From positions 1 to 21,765 of the forward strand of contig CALDNF010000119.1 in assembly GCA_937917475.1 (NCBI GenBank): DNA of 21,765 nucleotides. Reading direction: 5' to 3'. Position 1 is the first letter of the stretch, and the number at the start of each line of letters is the position of its first letter. The notes under the pieces are model-generated. The model was not told the DNA's origin and did not search any database. It worked only from the letters and a program-made list of their open reading frames with translations. A program made the translations under genes and the position numbers. Positions 6,509-13,462 of this stretch are shown here, one piece after another. Source of the stretch: an uncultured Faecalibacterium sp. Its GTDB lineage: Bacteria > Bacillota > Clostridia > Oscillospirales > Ruminococcaceae.

Positions 6509-7177
6509 ATGGCAGTAAAATTCTTCTCAAAGCTTCTGGATAAAAAAGTGGAAGCCTACCAGCGGGAGCTGATCGAGACCCATTATAAAGAAGTGGATAA
6601 TATGTACCGCCAGATGCGGGGCTGGCGGCACGATTACCGGGGTCATATCCAGACTATGAAAGTTCTGGCGGCACAGGGGGATATGGAAGGAATCAAAGCC
6701 TATCTGGATGAGCTGGATACCGACCTGAACACCGTAGACCTTGCCATCAAGACTGGAAACGCCATGGCCGATGCCATCCTCAACAGCAAAATTTCCCTCG
6801 CTAAAAGCCGGAACATCCCGGTGCAGGTCGATGCCCATATCCCGGTCAAGCTGAAAATGAGTGAGCTGGATCTCTGCTGCATCCTCGGCAACCTCTTTGA
6901 TAATGCCATGGACGCCAGCGCAGAGCTGCCGGAGGATCAGCGGCTCATCCGGGTCTATCTGGATATGAAGGGCACCCAGCTCTATATCTCATTCACCAAT
7001 TTTACGGCGGCCAAAAAGCAGAAAAAGCTGGGCGGACGCTTTGCCACCACCAAGGGCGAGGGCCACGGTTTCGGCCTTGTCCGCATCGATGCCATTGTAG
7101 AAAAACTGGACGGCTACCTCAGCCGCAACAGCGAAGATGGGGCCTTTACAACAGAAATTCTGATCCCGCAGGTGTGA
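6509..7177 (+). CDS. GHKL sensor-type histidine kinase lacking a sensor domain (AgrC-like catalytic core)
   Basis: A 222-residue protein holding only the catalytic core of an AgrC/HPK10-type kinase. The phosphorylation site is WRHDYRGH (39-46; His41), followed by a dimerisation helix pair, the N-box CCILGNLFDNAMDAS (123-137; Asn128, Asp131, Asn132) and the G-box GEGHGFGLVRID (183-194). AgrC-type kinases are usually 400 or more residues with five to seven membrane helices; here the N-terminus MAVKFFSKLLDKKVEAYQRE is a charged helix with no membrane segment. It is therefore probably soluble or peripheral, taking its signal from another protein. Translation from the ATG at 6509 follows GAGGGA; an in-frame TTG at 6488 would add seven residues and overlap the regulator. 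It is the evident partner of the LytTR regulator upstream. Confidence 0.88.
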   Translation: MAVKFFSKLLDKKVEAYQRELIETHYKEVDNMYRQMRGWRHDYRGHIQTMKVLAAQGDMEGIKAYLDELDTDLNTVDLAIKTGNAMADAILNSKISLAKSRNIPVQVDAHIPVKLKMSELDLCCILGNLFDNAMDASAELPEDQRLIRVYLDMKGTQLYISFTNFTAAKKQKKLGGRFATTKGEGHGFGLVRIDAIVEKLDGYLSRNSEDGAFTTEILIPQV

Positions 7178-7232
7178 GCGGCCTGCCGCAGAACCGGATG
7201 TGCGGGCCGTTCATCCCCCGATTTGAGCGTTT

Positions 7233-7263
7233 CGTCCCCGAAATGTGCCGGGGACGATTTTTT
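7233..7263 (+). terminator. Intrinsic terminator or attenuator between kinase and ABC genes
   Basis: CGTCCCCG (7233-7240) pairs perfectly with CGGGGACG (7249-7256) around an 8-base loop, followed by ATTTTTTG. It is only about 40 bases before the exporter ATG, and no full promoter is clear in between; TGCTATCCT (7265-7273) is a weak extended -10. It may act as an attenuator that meters read-through from the regulator-kinase operon. Confidence 0.8.
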
Positions 7264-7304
7264 GTGCTATCCTTTCTTTCAGAGATACGAAAGGGGAAAC
7301 CAAA

Positions 7305-9143
7305 ATGGGAAAGAATCAAAAACAGAGGGAAAAAACACTCAGACCAAAGTACAGCCTCTGGCAGATCACAGCCTATATGCTGGGCGTGGCATGGCGAGGA
7401 AAACACTGGTCGGTCTTTACAGTGGGGCTTTCACTGGCGGCGGTCACGGCGGGCAGGACCGTTGTGGAGCTGCTGTTTGCCCCGGCGGTCATTGCGCAAT
7501 TGGAACAAAATGCACCGCTGGGGCGGCTGCTTGTTATCATCGGTGGGTTTGCAGGGCTTCTGCTGGTGCTGTCGTTCCTGTTCAAGTATCTGGACAATCT
7601 GGACCTGTTCGGAAAATTGCAGGTCCGGATGGACATTTTGCGGCGTTCTGCCTTCAAGCGTTCCACGACTTCTTACCCGAACCTGCTGGATGAAACGTTT
7701 CTGGACCTGAGTGCCAAGGCCGATCGTGCCGGAAGCACCAACAACGAGTCCGTGGAAGCATTCTGGGGAAGCTGGCAGGATATCCTTACTAACCTTATGG
7801 GCTTTGCGGCCTACCTGCTGCTGTTGTCTGGTCTGAACGGCGGGCTCTGCCTGCTGGTGATCCTGACCTCAGCCATCAGCTATGCAGCTTCCAGACACAT
7901 CAACGAGTGGAGCTACCGCCACCGGGAAGAAGCTGCACGCTGCGAAAAAAGGCTGCAATACGTCCGGAAGATCGCAACCGACCGCCAGTATGGCAAGGAT
8001 ATCCGCATCTTCGGCCTGCGGGAGTGGGTGGAAGATATCTGGAAGGATACCATGCAGCTTTATCATGGGTTTCTGGCCCGGCGGGAAAAGGCTTATCTCT
8101 GGGCAAATCTCATCGACCTTGCCCTTTTGCTGGTGCGCAATGGTGCGGCCTATGCCTACCTGATCTGGCTGACGCTGGAAAAAGGACTGCCGGTCTCACA
8201 ATTTTTGCTCTATTTTGGTGCAGCAACCGGCTTTGCCCAGTGGGTGTCGGGCATCTTGGAAAAGTTCTCGATCCTGCACAAACAGTGTCTGGACATCTCC
8301 ACGGTGCGGGAGTTTCTGGAGTACCCGGAGCCCTTCCGGTTTGAAGAGGGAACACCGCTGGAAAAGCGGATGGATATCCCTTACGAGCTGCGGCTTGAAG
8401 AGGTCTCCTACCGCTATCCGGGAGCAGAAAAAGACACCATTTCCCACCTCAGCCTGACCATCCGCCCGGGCGAAAACCTTGCCATCGTGGGCCTGAACGG
8501 CGCAGGCAAAACGACGCTGGTCAAGCTGCTCTGCGGTTTCCTTGACCCCACCGAAGGACGTGTGCTGCTCAATGGACAGGACATCCGGCAGTATAACCGC
8601 CGGGATTATTACAAGCTGTTTGCGGCAGTGTTTCAGGATTTTTCTGTTCTGTCCGCTACGGTAGCCCAGAATGTGGCACAGGCAGTGGATGGGATCGAGA
8701 TGGACCGGGTCTGGCACTGTCTGGAAGAAGCCGGATTGACTGATAAGATCAAGAGCCTGCCCAAGGGAGCGGAAACGCAGGTGGGCCGGGATGTTTATGA
8801 GGACGGCGTGGAACTGTCCGGCGGGCAGACCCAGCGGCTGATGCTGGCCCGGGCCCTGTATAAAAATGCTCCCATCCTTGTGCTGGATGAGCCCACAGCG
8901 GCCCTTGACCCTATTGCCGAAAACGAGATCTATCAGAAATACAACGAAATGACGCAGGGGCGGACCAGCCTGTTCATCTCCCACCGCCTTGCGTCCACCC
9001 GTTTTTGTGACCGTATCCTTTACTTAAAGGAGGGCAGAATTGCTGAAGAGGGCACCCATGAAGAGCTTCTGAAACAAGGCGGCGGCTATGCCGAATTGTT
9101 TGAAGTGCAGAGCAGATATTACCGGGAGGAAGAAGCTGTATGA
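7305..9143 (+). CDS. ABC exporter half-transporter A (permease-ATPase fusion)
   Basis: A 612-residue type IV (MsbA/LmrA-fold) exporter subunit in the cytoplasmic membrane. The membrane domain spans about 1-335, with hydrophobic segments near 37-62, 74-93, 160-195 and 264-290. The nucleotide-binding domain has Walker A GLNGAGKT (396-403), Q-loop Gln444 in VFQDF, signature LSGGQ (504-508), Walker B ILVLDEP (524-530) with catalytic Glu529, D-loop AALD and H-loop His560. The ATP site looks intact. The ATG at 7305 follows AAAGGGG (7290-7296); a GTG at 7245 in the same frame lies inside the terminator hairpin and is unlikely. It overlaps the next gene by four bases (ATGA), so the two products probably form a heterodimer. 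The substrate is unknown; a peptide, lipid or drug is plausible, and proximity to a LytTR/GHKL pair favours a peptide or antimicrobial. Confidence 0.93.
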   Translation: MGKNQKQREKTLRPKYSLWQITAYMLGVAWRGKHWSVFTVGLSLAAVTAGRTVVELLFAPAVIAQLEQNAPLGRLLVIIGGFAGLLLVLSFLFKYLDNLDLFGKLQVRMDILRRSAFKRSTTSYPNLLDETFLDLSAKADRAGSTNNESVEAFWGSWQDILTNLMGFAAYLLLLSGLNGGLCLLVILTSAISYAASRHINEWSYRHREEAARCEKRLQYVRKIATDRQYGKDIRIFGLREWVEDIWKDTMQLYHGFLARREKAYLWANLIDLALLLVRNGAAYAYLIWLTLEKGLPVSQFLLYFGAATGFAQWVSGILEKFSILHKQCLDISTVREFLEYPEPFRFEEGTPLEKRMDIPYELRLEEVSYRYPGAEKDTISHLSLTIRPGENLAIVGLNGAGKTTLVKLLCGFLDPTEGRVLLNGQDIRQYNRRDYYKLFAAVFQDFSVLSATVAQNVAQAVDGIEMDRVWHCLEEAGLTDKIKSLPKGAETQVGRDVYEDGVELSGGQTQRLMLARALYKNAPILVLDEPTAALDPIAENEIYQKYNEMTQGRTSLFISHRLASTRFCDRILYLKEGRIAEEGTHEELLKQGGGYAELFEVQSRYYREEEAV

Positions 9144-11002
9144 ACGAGCAGAACAAAAAGATCACGATCCGGCAGGGCCTTCGCTATGCCTTGCGGGAGT
9201 GGAAAATATTCTGGCACCTGTCACCCCGGTTCTTCTATGCAACGTTTGTCAGTGCAGCCCTTACGGCCCTGAGCCCCTATGCAGCGGTCTGGCTGTCGGC
9301 ACAGCTGGTAACGGAACTGGCCGGGGGGCGGGATATCCATCGGCTGATGACCCTCGTCCTCTGGATCCTGGGCACCACGGCGGTGCTCAGCTTCTTCCGC
9401 TCGGTGGCGTACCGTTGGAAAGAGGTGGAGACGGACGATATCTGGAAGCGTCAGCATAAGACCTATATGGACAAACAGATGTCCCTTGATTATGTGGATG
9501 AGGACAGCCAGAAGGTCTACGATATGTACAGCCAGGTCATGCAGAACGCCAATCTGAGCGGCGCAGGCGGCACGGTCTGTATCTTACAGGTGGAAAAGAT
9601 CGTGACTGCACTGTTCCAGATTCTGGGCGGTCTGGTGCTGTCCTGGGGGCTGTTTGCTGCAAAGGTCACGGATGAAAAACTGGCTTTCCTGAACCATCCG
9701 GCGTTTGTGCTGGTGTTTCTGGCGGTCATGGTCGGTGTGGCCTGCATGTCGCCTGTTCTGGCCGGAAAAGCCGCAAAGTATATGCCGCTGGTGCAGGAAT
9801 CCGGTAAATTTGGAAATCGGATGTTCAATGTTCAGCTGAGTCTGCCTGAGAATCCGAAGAATGCCCCGGACCTCCGCATCTACAACCAGTATCAGAATGT
9901 CGTTGGCCGTCAGATGGTCAATGTCTATGGCAGGAACAGCACCTTCTTCAAGCTTCGCCGGGGCGTGATGGGCCTGCTGATGGCGGCTTCGTCCTCGGTG
10001 TCGGCCCTGCTTATGGGGCTGGTCTATCTCTTCGTCTGCCTCAAAGCCTGCGGCGGGGCTTTCGGGGTCGGGGCTGTGGCACAGTATCTGGGGGCGGCTA
10101 CAAATTTGTTTCAGGGCGTGGTGACGCTGGTAAATATGCTGGCTGATCTGGAGATCAACGGCGTCTACATGAAAAACATCTTTGATTACCTTGACCTGCC
10201 CAACAAGATGTATCAGGGCAGCCTGACCACCGAAAAGCGGAGCGACCGGCAGTATCAGGTGGAGTTCCGGGATGTGTCCTTCCGGTATCCGGGAAGTGAG
10301 CAGTATGCCCTGCGCCACCTGAACATGACCTTTCAGGTGGGGCAGAGGCTGGCTGTCGTGGGGATGAACGGAAGCGGAAAAACTACCTTCATCAAGCTGC
10401 TCTGCCGCCTCTATGACCCCACCGAGGGCGTTATCCTTCTCAACGGCATCGATATCCGCAAATACCGCTACAATGAATATATGGATATCTTCTCGGTAGT
10501 GTTTCAGGATTTCCAACTGTTCAGCCTGCCGCTGGGACAGAATGTGGCAGCTTCGCAGCAGTATGACCCGGCCCGGGTGACCGAATGTCTTGAGAAGGCA
10601 GGGTTCGGGCAGCGGCTTGAGAAGATGCCCAAGGGGCTGGATACCTATCTTTATAAGGAGCTGGACGAAAACGGCGTGGAGGTCTCGGGCGGAGAGGCGC
10701 AGAAGATCGCCCTTGCCCGGGCCCTGTACAAGGATGCACCCTTCATCGTGCTGGATGAACCTACTGCTGCCCTTGACCCGGTGGCAGAAGCGGAGATCTA
10801 CACAAAGTTCAACGAGATCGCCGGAGATAAGACTGCCATCTATATCAGCCACCGGCTGTCCTCCTGCAAGTTCTGCGATATTATCGCCGTATTTGACCAC
10901 GGCGGGGTGATCCAGCGGGGCACGCATGAGGAACTGCTGGCGCAGTCTGGTGGAAAATACTGCGAGCTCTGGAACGCACAGGCGCAGTATTATACGGTAT
11001 GA
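9140..11002 (+). CDS. ABC exporter half-transporter B (permease-ATPase fusion)
   Basis: A 620-residue partner of the preceding exporter subunit. The membrane domain covers about 1-350, with hydrophobic stretches near 33-56, 70-88, 155-173, 188-205 and 276-302. The nucleotide-binding domain carries Walker A GMNGSGKT (408-415), Q-loop Gln456 in VFQDF, signature VSGGE (515-519; one change from LSGGQ), Walker B FIVLDEP (535-541), D-loop AALD and H-loop His571. Both ATP sites of the presumed heterodimer therefore look usable, unlike LmrCD- or TM287/288-type pairs with one degenerate site. The ATG at 9140 overlaps the previous stop as ATGA, with GGGAGGAAGAAG just upstream, which implies translational coupling. 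It has about 30 per cent of residues in common motifs with subunit A but is clearly distinct in the membrane domain (estimate by eye). Confidence 0.93.
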   Translation: MNEQNKKITIRQGLRYALREWKIFWHLSPRFFYATFVSAALTALSPYAAVWLSAQLVTELAGGRDIHRLMTLVLWILGTTAVLSFFRSVAYRWKEVETDDIWKRQHKTYMDKQMSLDYVDEDSQKVYDMYSQVMQNANLSGAGGTVCILQVEKIVTALFQILGGLVLSWGLFAAKVTDEKLAFLNHPAFVLVFLAVMVGVACMSPVLAGKAAKYMPLVQESGKFGNRMFNVQLSLPENPKNAPDLRIYNQYQNVVGRQMVNVYGRNSTFFKLRRGVMGLLMAASSSVSALLMGLVYLFVCLKACGGAFGVGAVAQYLGAATNLFQGVVTLVNMLADLEINGVYMKNIFDYLDLPNKMYQGSLTTEKRSDRQYQVEFRDVSFRYPGSEQYALRHLNMTFQVGQRLAVVGMNGSGKTTFIKLLCRLYDPTEGVILLNGIDIRKYRYNEYMDIFSVVFQDFQLFSLPLGQNVAASQQYDPARVTECLEKAGFGQRLEKMPKGLDTYLYKELDENGVEVSGGEAQKIALARALYKDAPFIVLDEPTAALDPVAEAEIYTKFNEIAGDKTAIYISHRLSSCKFCDIIAVFDHGGVIQRGTHEELLAQSGGKYCELWNAQAQYYTV

Positions 11003-11010
11003 CCCTTTTG

Positions 11011-11082
11011 CACAAAATTGCAGAGCGGATTTTGTGACACTCCACGAAAACCATTGCGGATTTGTGAGACTTCCGTCGAAAA
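11011..11082 (+). repeat. Inverted and direct repeats upstream of the Ig-like gene promoter
   Basis: Two imperfect direct repeats of 26-27 bases lie at 11025-11050 and 11056-11082, 31 bases apart. Both begin GCGGATTT, share GTGA-n-AC, and end CGAAAA. Overlapping the first copy, CACAAAAT (11011-11018) and ATTTTGTG (11029-11036) form a perfect 8-base inverted repeat with no T-run after it, so it is not a classic terminator. Being directly upstream of the -35, these look like sites for an activator or repressor; the neighbouring LytTR regulator is a candidate. Confidence 0.55.
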
Positions 11083-11084
11083 AC

Positions 11085-11113
11085 TTGACCCTTCTTTGAG
11101 CGATGTGTAAAAT
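11085..11113 (+). promoter_or_regulatory. Promoter of the Ig-like secreted protein gene
   Basis: TTGACC (11085-11090), a 17-base spacer, and TAAAAT (11108-11113). Transcription would start near 11120 with a leader of about 55 bases. The direct repeats end two bases before the -35. Confidence 0.7.
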
Positions 11114-11174
11114 GAACGGTATAGATGCCTTGATGCATCGCAGATTCTATCACCAAAGAAGGGAGAAGGCTCCT

Positions 11175-12155
11175 ATGAAAATAAAGTTCGGCAAGCGGCT
11201 GGCAGCACTGGCGTTGAGCGGTCTGCTGCTGGTCTGCCCGCTGGCGGCGCAGGCTGCCCCGGCGGTCCGGCTGGTGTCGGCCAAGAACAGCAGCGGCCTT
11301 GAGCTGGGCGTGTCGGAAATTGAATTGGAGATCACCGCAGAGGACCCGAGGCCCCGGGCTTACCTTTATACCGGAAGCCAGAGCAGCGATTATTATTTCA
11401 TCGTCTGGATGAGCAGCAACCCGACGGTTGCGACCGTGGACGGCGACGGTAAGGTGACGGGCCGGAGCGCAGGCACGGCTACCATCACAGCCATGTCCGA
11501 TAACGGCGACCGGGCAATCTGCAAGGTGACCGTAAAAAAAGAGGATGCAGAGCAGAGCGCAAAAAAGCCGACCCTCAGTGAGAACACCCTGAACCTGACC
11601 ATCCGGTATGATGAGCTCCATCCCAGCCGGACGCTGGAACTGGTCAACAATGAGCAGGCATTCATCTATGTGTATCAGTGGATGAGCAGCGACCCCAATG
11701 TGGCATCGGTGAACGACAAAGGCAAGGTGACCGCCCAGAGCACCGGCACGACTACGGTCACAGCACTGACCTCCAATGGGCAGGCTCTCCGTTGTGCCGT
11801 CACAGTGACTTCCGATGTGGGCAAAGTGACCCTGAGCAAGAATGATATGATCCTGCGGGAAGTGGGCAGTCAGGAGACTCTGTCGGCCACGGTAGCGGTG
11901 GAAAGCGGAAAGAGCGTGCCCATCACATGGGTCAGCAGCAACCCGGGCGTGGCGACTGTCAGCCCGGAGGGCGTGGTGACTGCCGTGGCAGACGGCGAAG
12001 CCAAGATCACGGCCCTCTCGCCGGAGGGGCGGATGGACACCTGCGTGGTCATGGTGGGCCTTGCCGCCGATAAGTACAGCACTGAAGAGGACCTTGCCGA
12101 CGAGCTCAAGCTGCCTAACCCCTATGTGGCGGTGCGGCTGAACCGTCTGAGCTGA
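11175..12155 (+). CDS. Secreted protein with three bacterial Ig-like (BIG2) domains
   Basis: A 326-residue exported protein. The N-terminus MKIKFGKRLAALALSGLLLV then CPLAAQA is a Sec signal peptide with likely cleavage after AQA (about residue 27). Cys21 is preceded by Val, not Gly/Ala/Ser, so this is not a lipobox. Three BIG2 repeats cover about 42-121, 133-212 and 218-296, each with the W-n-SS-n-P-n-VA-V pattern (WMSSNPTVATVDGDGKVTG, WMSSDPNVASVNDKGKVTA, WVSSNPGVATVSPEGVVTA) and a closing TATITA-type strand. Such domains are found in surface adhesins and cell-wall proteins. The 30-residue tail has no LPXTG signal, SLH domain or membrane segment, so it may be released or held by partners. 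ATG 11175 follows GGGAGAAGG; starts further upstream would add a region overlapping the -10. It is monocistronic, between its own promoter and a terminator. Confidence 0.88.
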   Translation: MKIKFGKRLAALALSGLLLVCPLAAQAAPAVRLVSAKNSSGLELGVSEIELEITAEDPRPRAYLYTGSQSSDYYFIVWMSSNPTVATVDGDGKVTGRSAGTATITAMSDNGDRAICKVTVKKEDAEQSAKKPTLSENTLNLTIRYDELHPSRTLELVNNEQAFIYVYQWMSSDPNVASVNDKGKVTAQSTGTTTVTALTSNGQALRCAVTVTSDVGKVTLSKNDMILREVGSQETLSATVAVESGKSVPITWVSSNPGVATVSPEGVVTAVADGEAKITALSPEGRMDTCVVMVGLAADKYSTEEDLADELKLPNPYVAVRLNRLS

Positions 12156-12168
12156 ATCAGAATACAGC

Positions 12169-12207
12169 AAAGAGGCGTGCCCGGGCGGGCACGCCTCTTT
12201 GCTTTTG
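12169..12207. terminator. Bidirectional terminator between convergent genes
   Basis: AAAGAGGCGTGCCC (12169-12182) and GGGCACGCCTCTTT (12187-12200) form a perfect 14-bp stem with a GGGC tetraloop, followed by GCTTTTG on the plus strand and with an A-rich 5' flank that becomes U-rich on the minus strand. It serves the Ig-like gene and the convergent small gene. Confidence 0.9.
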
Positions 12208-12211
12208 TACA

Positions 12212-12418
12212 TCAGACCCACGGCGAGAGCACCGGGAGCCGGGATGCGCTGGATGCAGGCAGAAAAACCACGCAGCCCCGGCTGGTGTACATCTGCGGCT
12301 GGGCAGAGCAGCTGTAGAGGAAAGCGGCAAAAAACAGCAGAAGCAGCAGGATGACCGCAGCCCGCAAAAGCCATCCATGGACCGGCGGGCGGCTGTGGGA
12401 AGAGTGACTGCGCTGCAT
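12212..12418 (-). CDS. Small single-pass membrane protein, unknown function
   Basis: A 68-residue ORF on the minus strand. The ATG at 12418 is preceded by AAAGGAGGTG, a near-perfect anti-16S match, with 7-base spacing; this is the main reason to believe it. The product has a polar, His/Ser/Arg-rich N-terminus (MQRSHSSHSRPPVHG), one hydrophobic segment (about 17-36, LLRAAVILLLLLFFAAFLYS) and a short external tail with a cysteine. It ends 5-12 bases from the bidirectional terminator, convergent with the Ig-like gene and divergent from rnz. The frame continues upstream to 12502, but without a ribosome site. No family recognised; a spurious ORF remains possible. Confidence 0.55.
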   Translation of the reverse strand: MQRSHSSHSRPPVHGWLLRAAVILLLLLFFAAFLYSCSAQPQMYTSRGCVVFLPASSASRLPVLSPWV

Positions 12419-12467
12419 AAGCGCACCTCCTTTGACGTTTTTCCATCCTATGCACCGGCAGGGAAGA

Positions 12468-12496
12468 TTGTGTCCGGCGGGCAAGTGTGGTACACT
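12468..12496 (+). promoter_or_regulatory. Promoter of the rnz-cca operon
   Basis: TTGTGT (12468-12473), 17 bases, then TACACT (12491-12496) with TG at 12488-12489 making an extended -10. Transcription would start near 12503, about 20 bases before the rnz ATG. The same 100-base gap must hold the promoter of the divergent small gene, for which I see only a weak TAGGAT. Confidence 0.6.
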
Positions 12497-12523
12497 ATCC
12501 ACAGAAACAACGGAGGAAACAGG

Positions 12524-13462
12524 ATGCTGACAATCACATTATTGGGCACAGCGGCTACCATGCCCCTGCCCGACCGTGCCCTTACGGTGGCTCTGGCGGA
12601 GTGCGGTGGGCACAGCCTGCTGTTCGACTGCGGCGAGGGGACCCAGACGGCCGCCCGCCGGGCCGGGGTCAACCTGATGAAGCTGGATGCCATCTGTCTG
12701 ACCCACTACCACGGCGACCATATTTTCGGTCTGCCGGGCCTTTTGCAGACCCTGGGCTGTCAGGGCCGGACAAGGCCGCTGATGCTTTTCGGCCCGGTGG
12801 GGCTTGAGGAAGTCTGGGGGGCGATTCGTGCCCTGACCGGGCCGTTGCCTTATCCGGTGCGGCCCCGGGTCATGGCCGGGCAACCTGTGGAGCTGGATGC
12901 GCTTTCTGTGGGCTGGCCTGCGGGAACGACACTCCTTCCCTTCAAAACAAAACACCGGGTGACTAGCTGCGGCTATCGGCTGGACCTGCCCCGGGCGGGC
13001 CGCTTCCTGCCCGAAAAGGCCCGAGAGCTTGGAGTGCCGGTGCAGAGCTGGAAGCACCTGCAAAGGGGCGAAACCGTGGAGTGGAACGGAACGGTCATCT
13101 GCCCAGAAGAGGTTCTGGGCCCCAAACGGAAGGGCCTGCGGTTCGTTTTTTCGGGGGATACAGCTCCCTGCCCCGGGCTCCGGGCGGCGGCCGAAAACGC
13201 GGACCTGCTTCTCTGCGATGCGACGTATCCCGAGCCGGCACAGGAAGCGCAGGCAAAACAGTACGGCCACAGCACCTTTGCACAGGACGCCGCCCTTGCC
13301 GCCGACGCCGGGGCAAAGCGGCTCTGGCTGGTGCATTACTCCCCGATGATCACCGACCCGGAGGAGTTTCTCCCCGCCGTGCAGGCAGTATTCCCGGCGG
13401 CGGAGTGCGGCTTTGACGGCAAAACGATCCTGCTGCAATACGATGAGGGGGAAGCGGAGTGA
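12524..13462 (+). CDS. rnz: Ribonuclease Z (tRNA 3' endonuclease)
   Basis: A 312-residue metallo-beta-lactamase-fold nuclease that cuts the 3' trailer from tRNA precursors after the discriminator base, in the cytosol. The zinc motif is THYHGDHIFGLPGLL (60-74; His61, His63, Asp65, His66). Further metal or catalytic residues are His144 in TKHRVTSCGYR (142-152), Asp212 in SGDT (210-213), His249 in GHSTFAQDA and His271 in VHYSPMI. Length matches the short bacterial (ELAC1-like) form. The ATG at 12524 has GGAGG at 12512-12516 with 7-base spacing; the frame stays open upstream from 12377 but lacks signals. The stop overlaps the GTG start of the CCA enzyme, coupling 3' cleavage and CCA addition, the next step on the same tRNA. 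Confidence 0.95.
   Translation: MLTITLLGTAATMPLPDRALTVALAECGGHSLLFDCGEGTQTAARRAGVNLMKLDAICLTHYHGDHIFGLPGLLQTLGCQGRTRPLMLFGPVGLEEVWGAIRALTGPLPYPVRPRVMAGQPVELDALSVGWPAGTTLLPFKTKHRVTSCGYRLDLPRAGRFLPEKARELGVPVQSWKHLQRGETVEWNGTVICPEEVLGPKRKGLRFVFSGDTAPCPGLRAAAENADLLLCDATYPEPAQEAQAKQYGHSTFAQDAALAADAGAKRLWLVHYSPMITDPEEFLPAVQAVFPAAECGFDGKTILLQYDEGEAE

Noticed and set aside
11235..11240. Lipobox in the Ig-like protein (Cys21)
   Set aside because: The residue before the cysteine is Val, not Gly, Ala or Ser; a standard Sec signal with an AQA cleavage site fits better.
12377..12523. N-terminal extension of RNase Z
   Set aside because: It overlaps the promoter and the divergent small gene, whereas ATG 12524 has GGAGG at ideal spacing and matches the family N-terminus.
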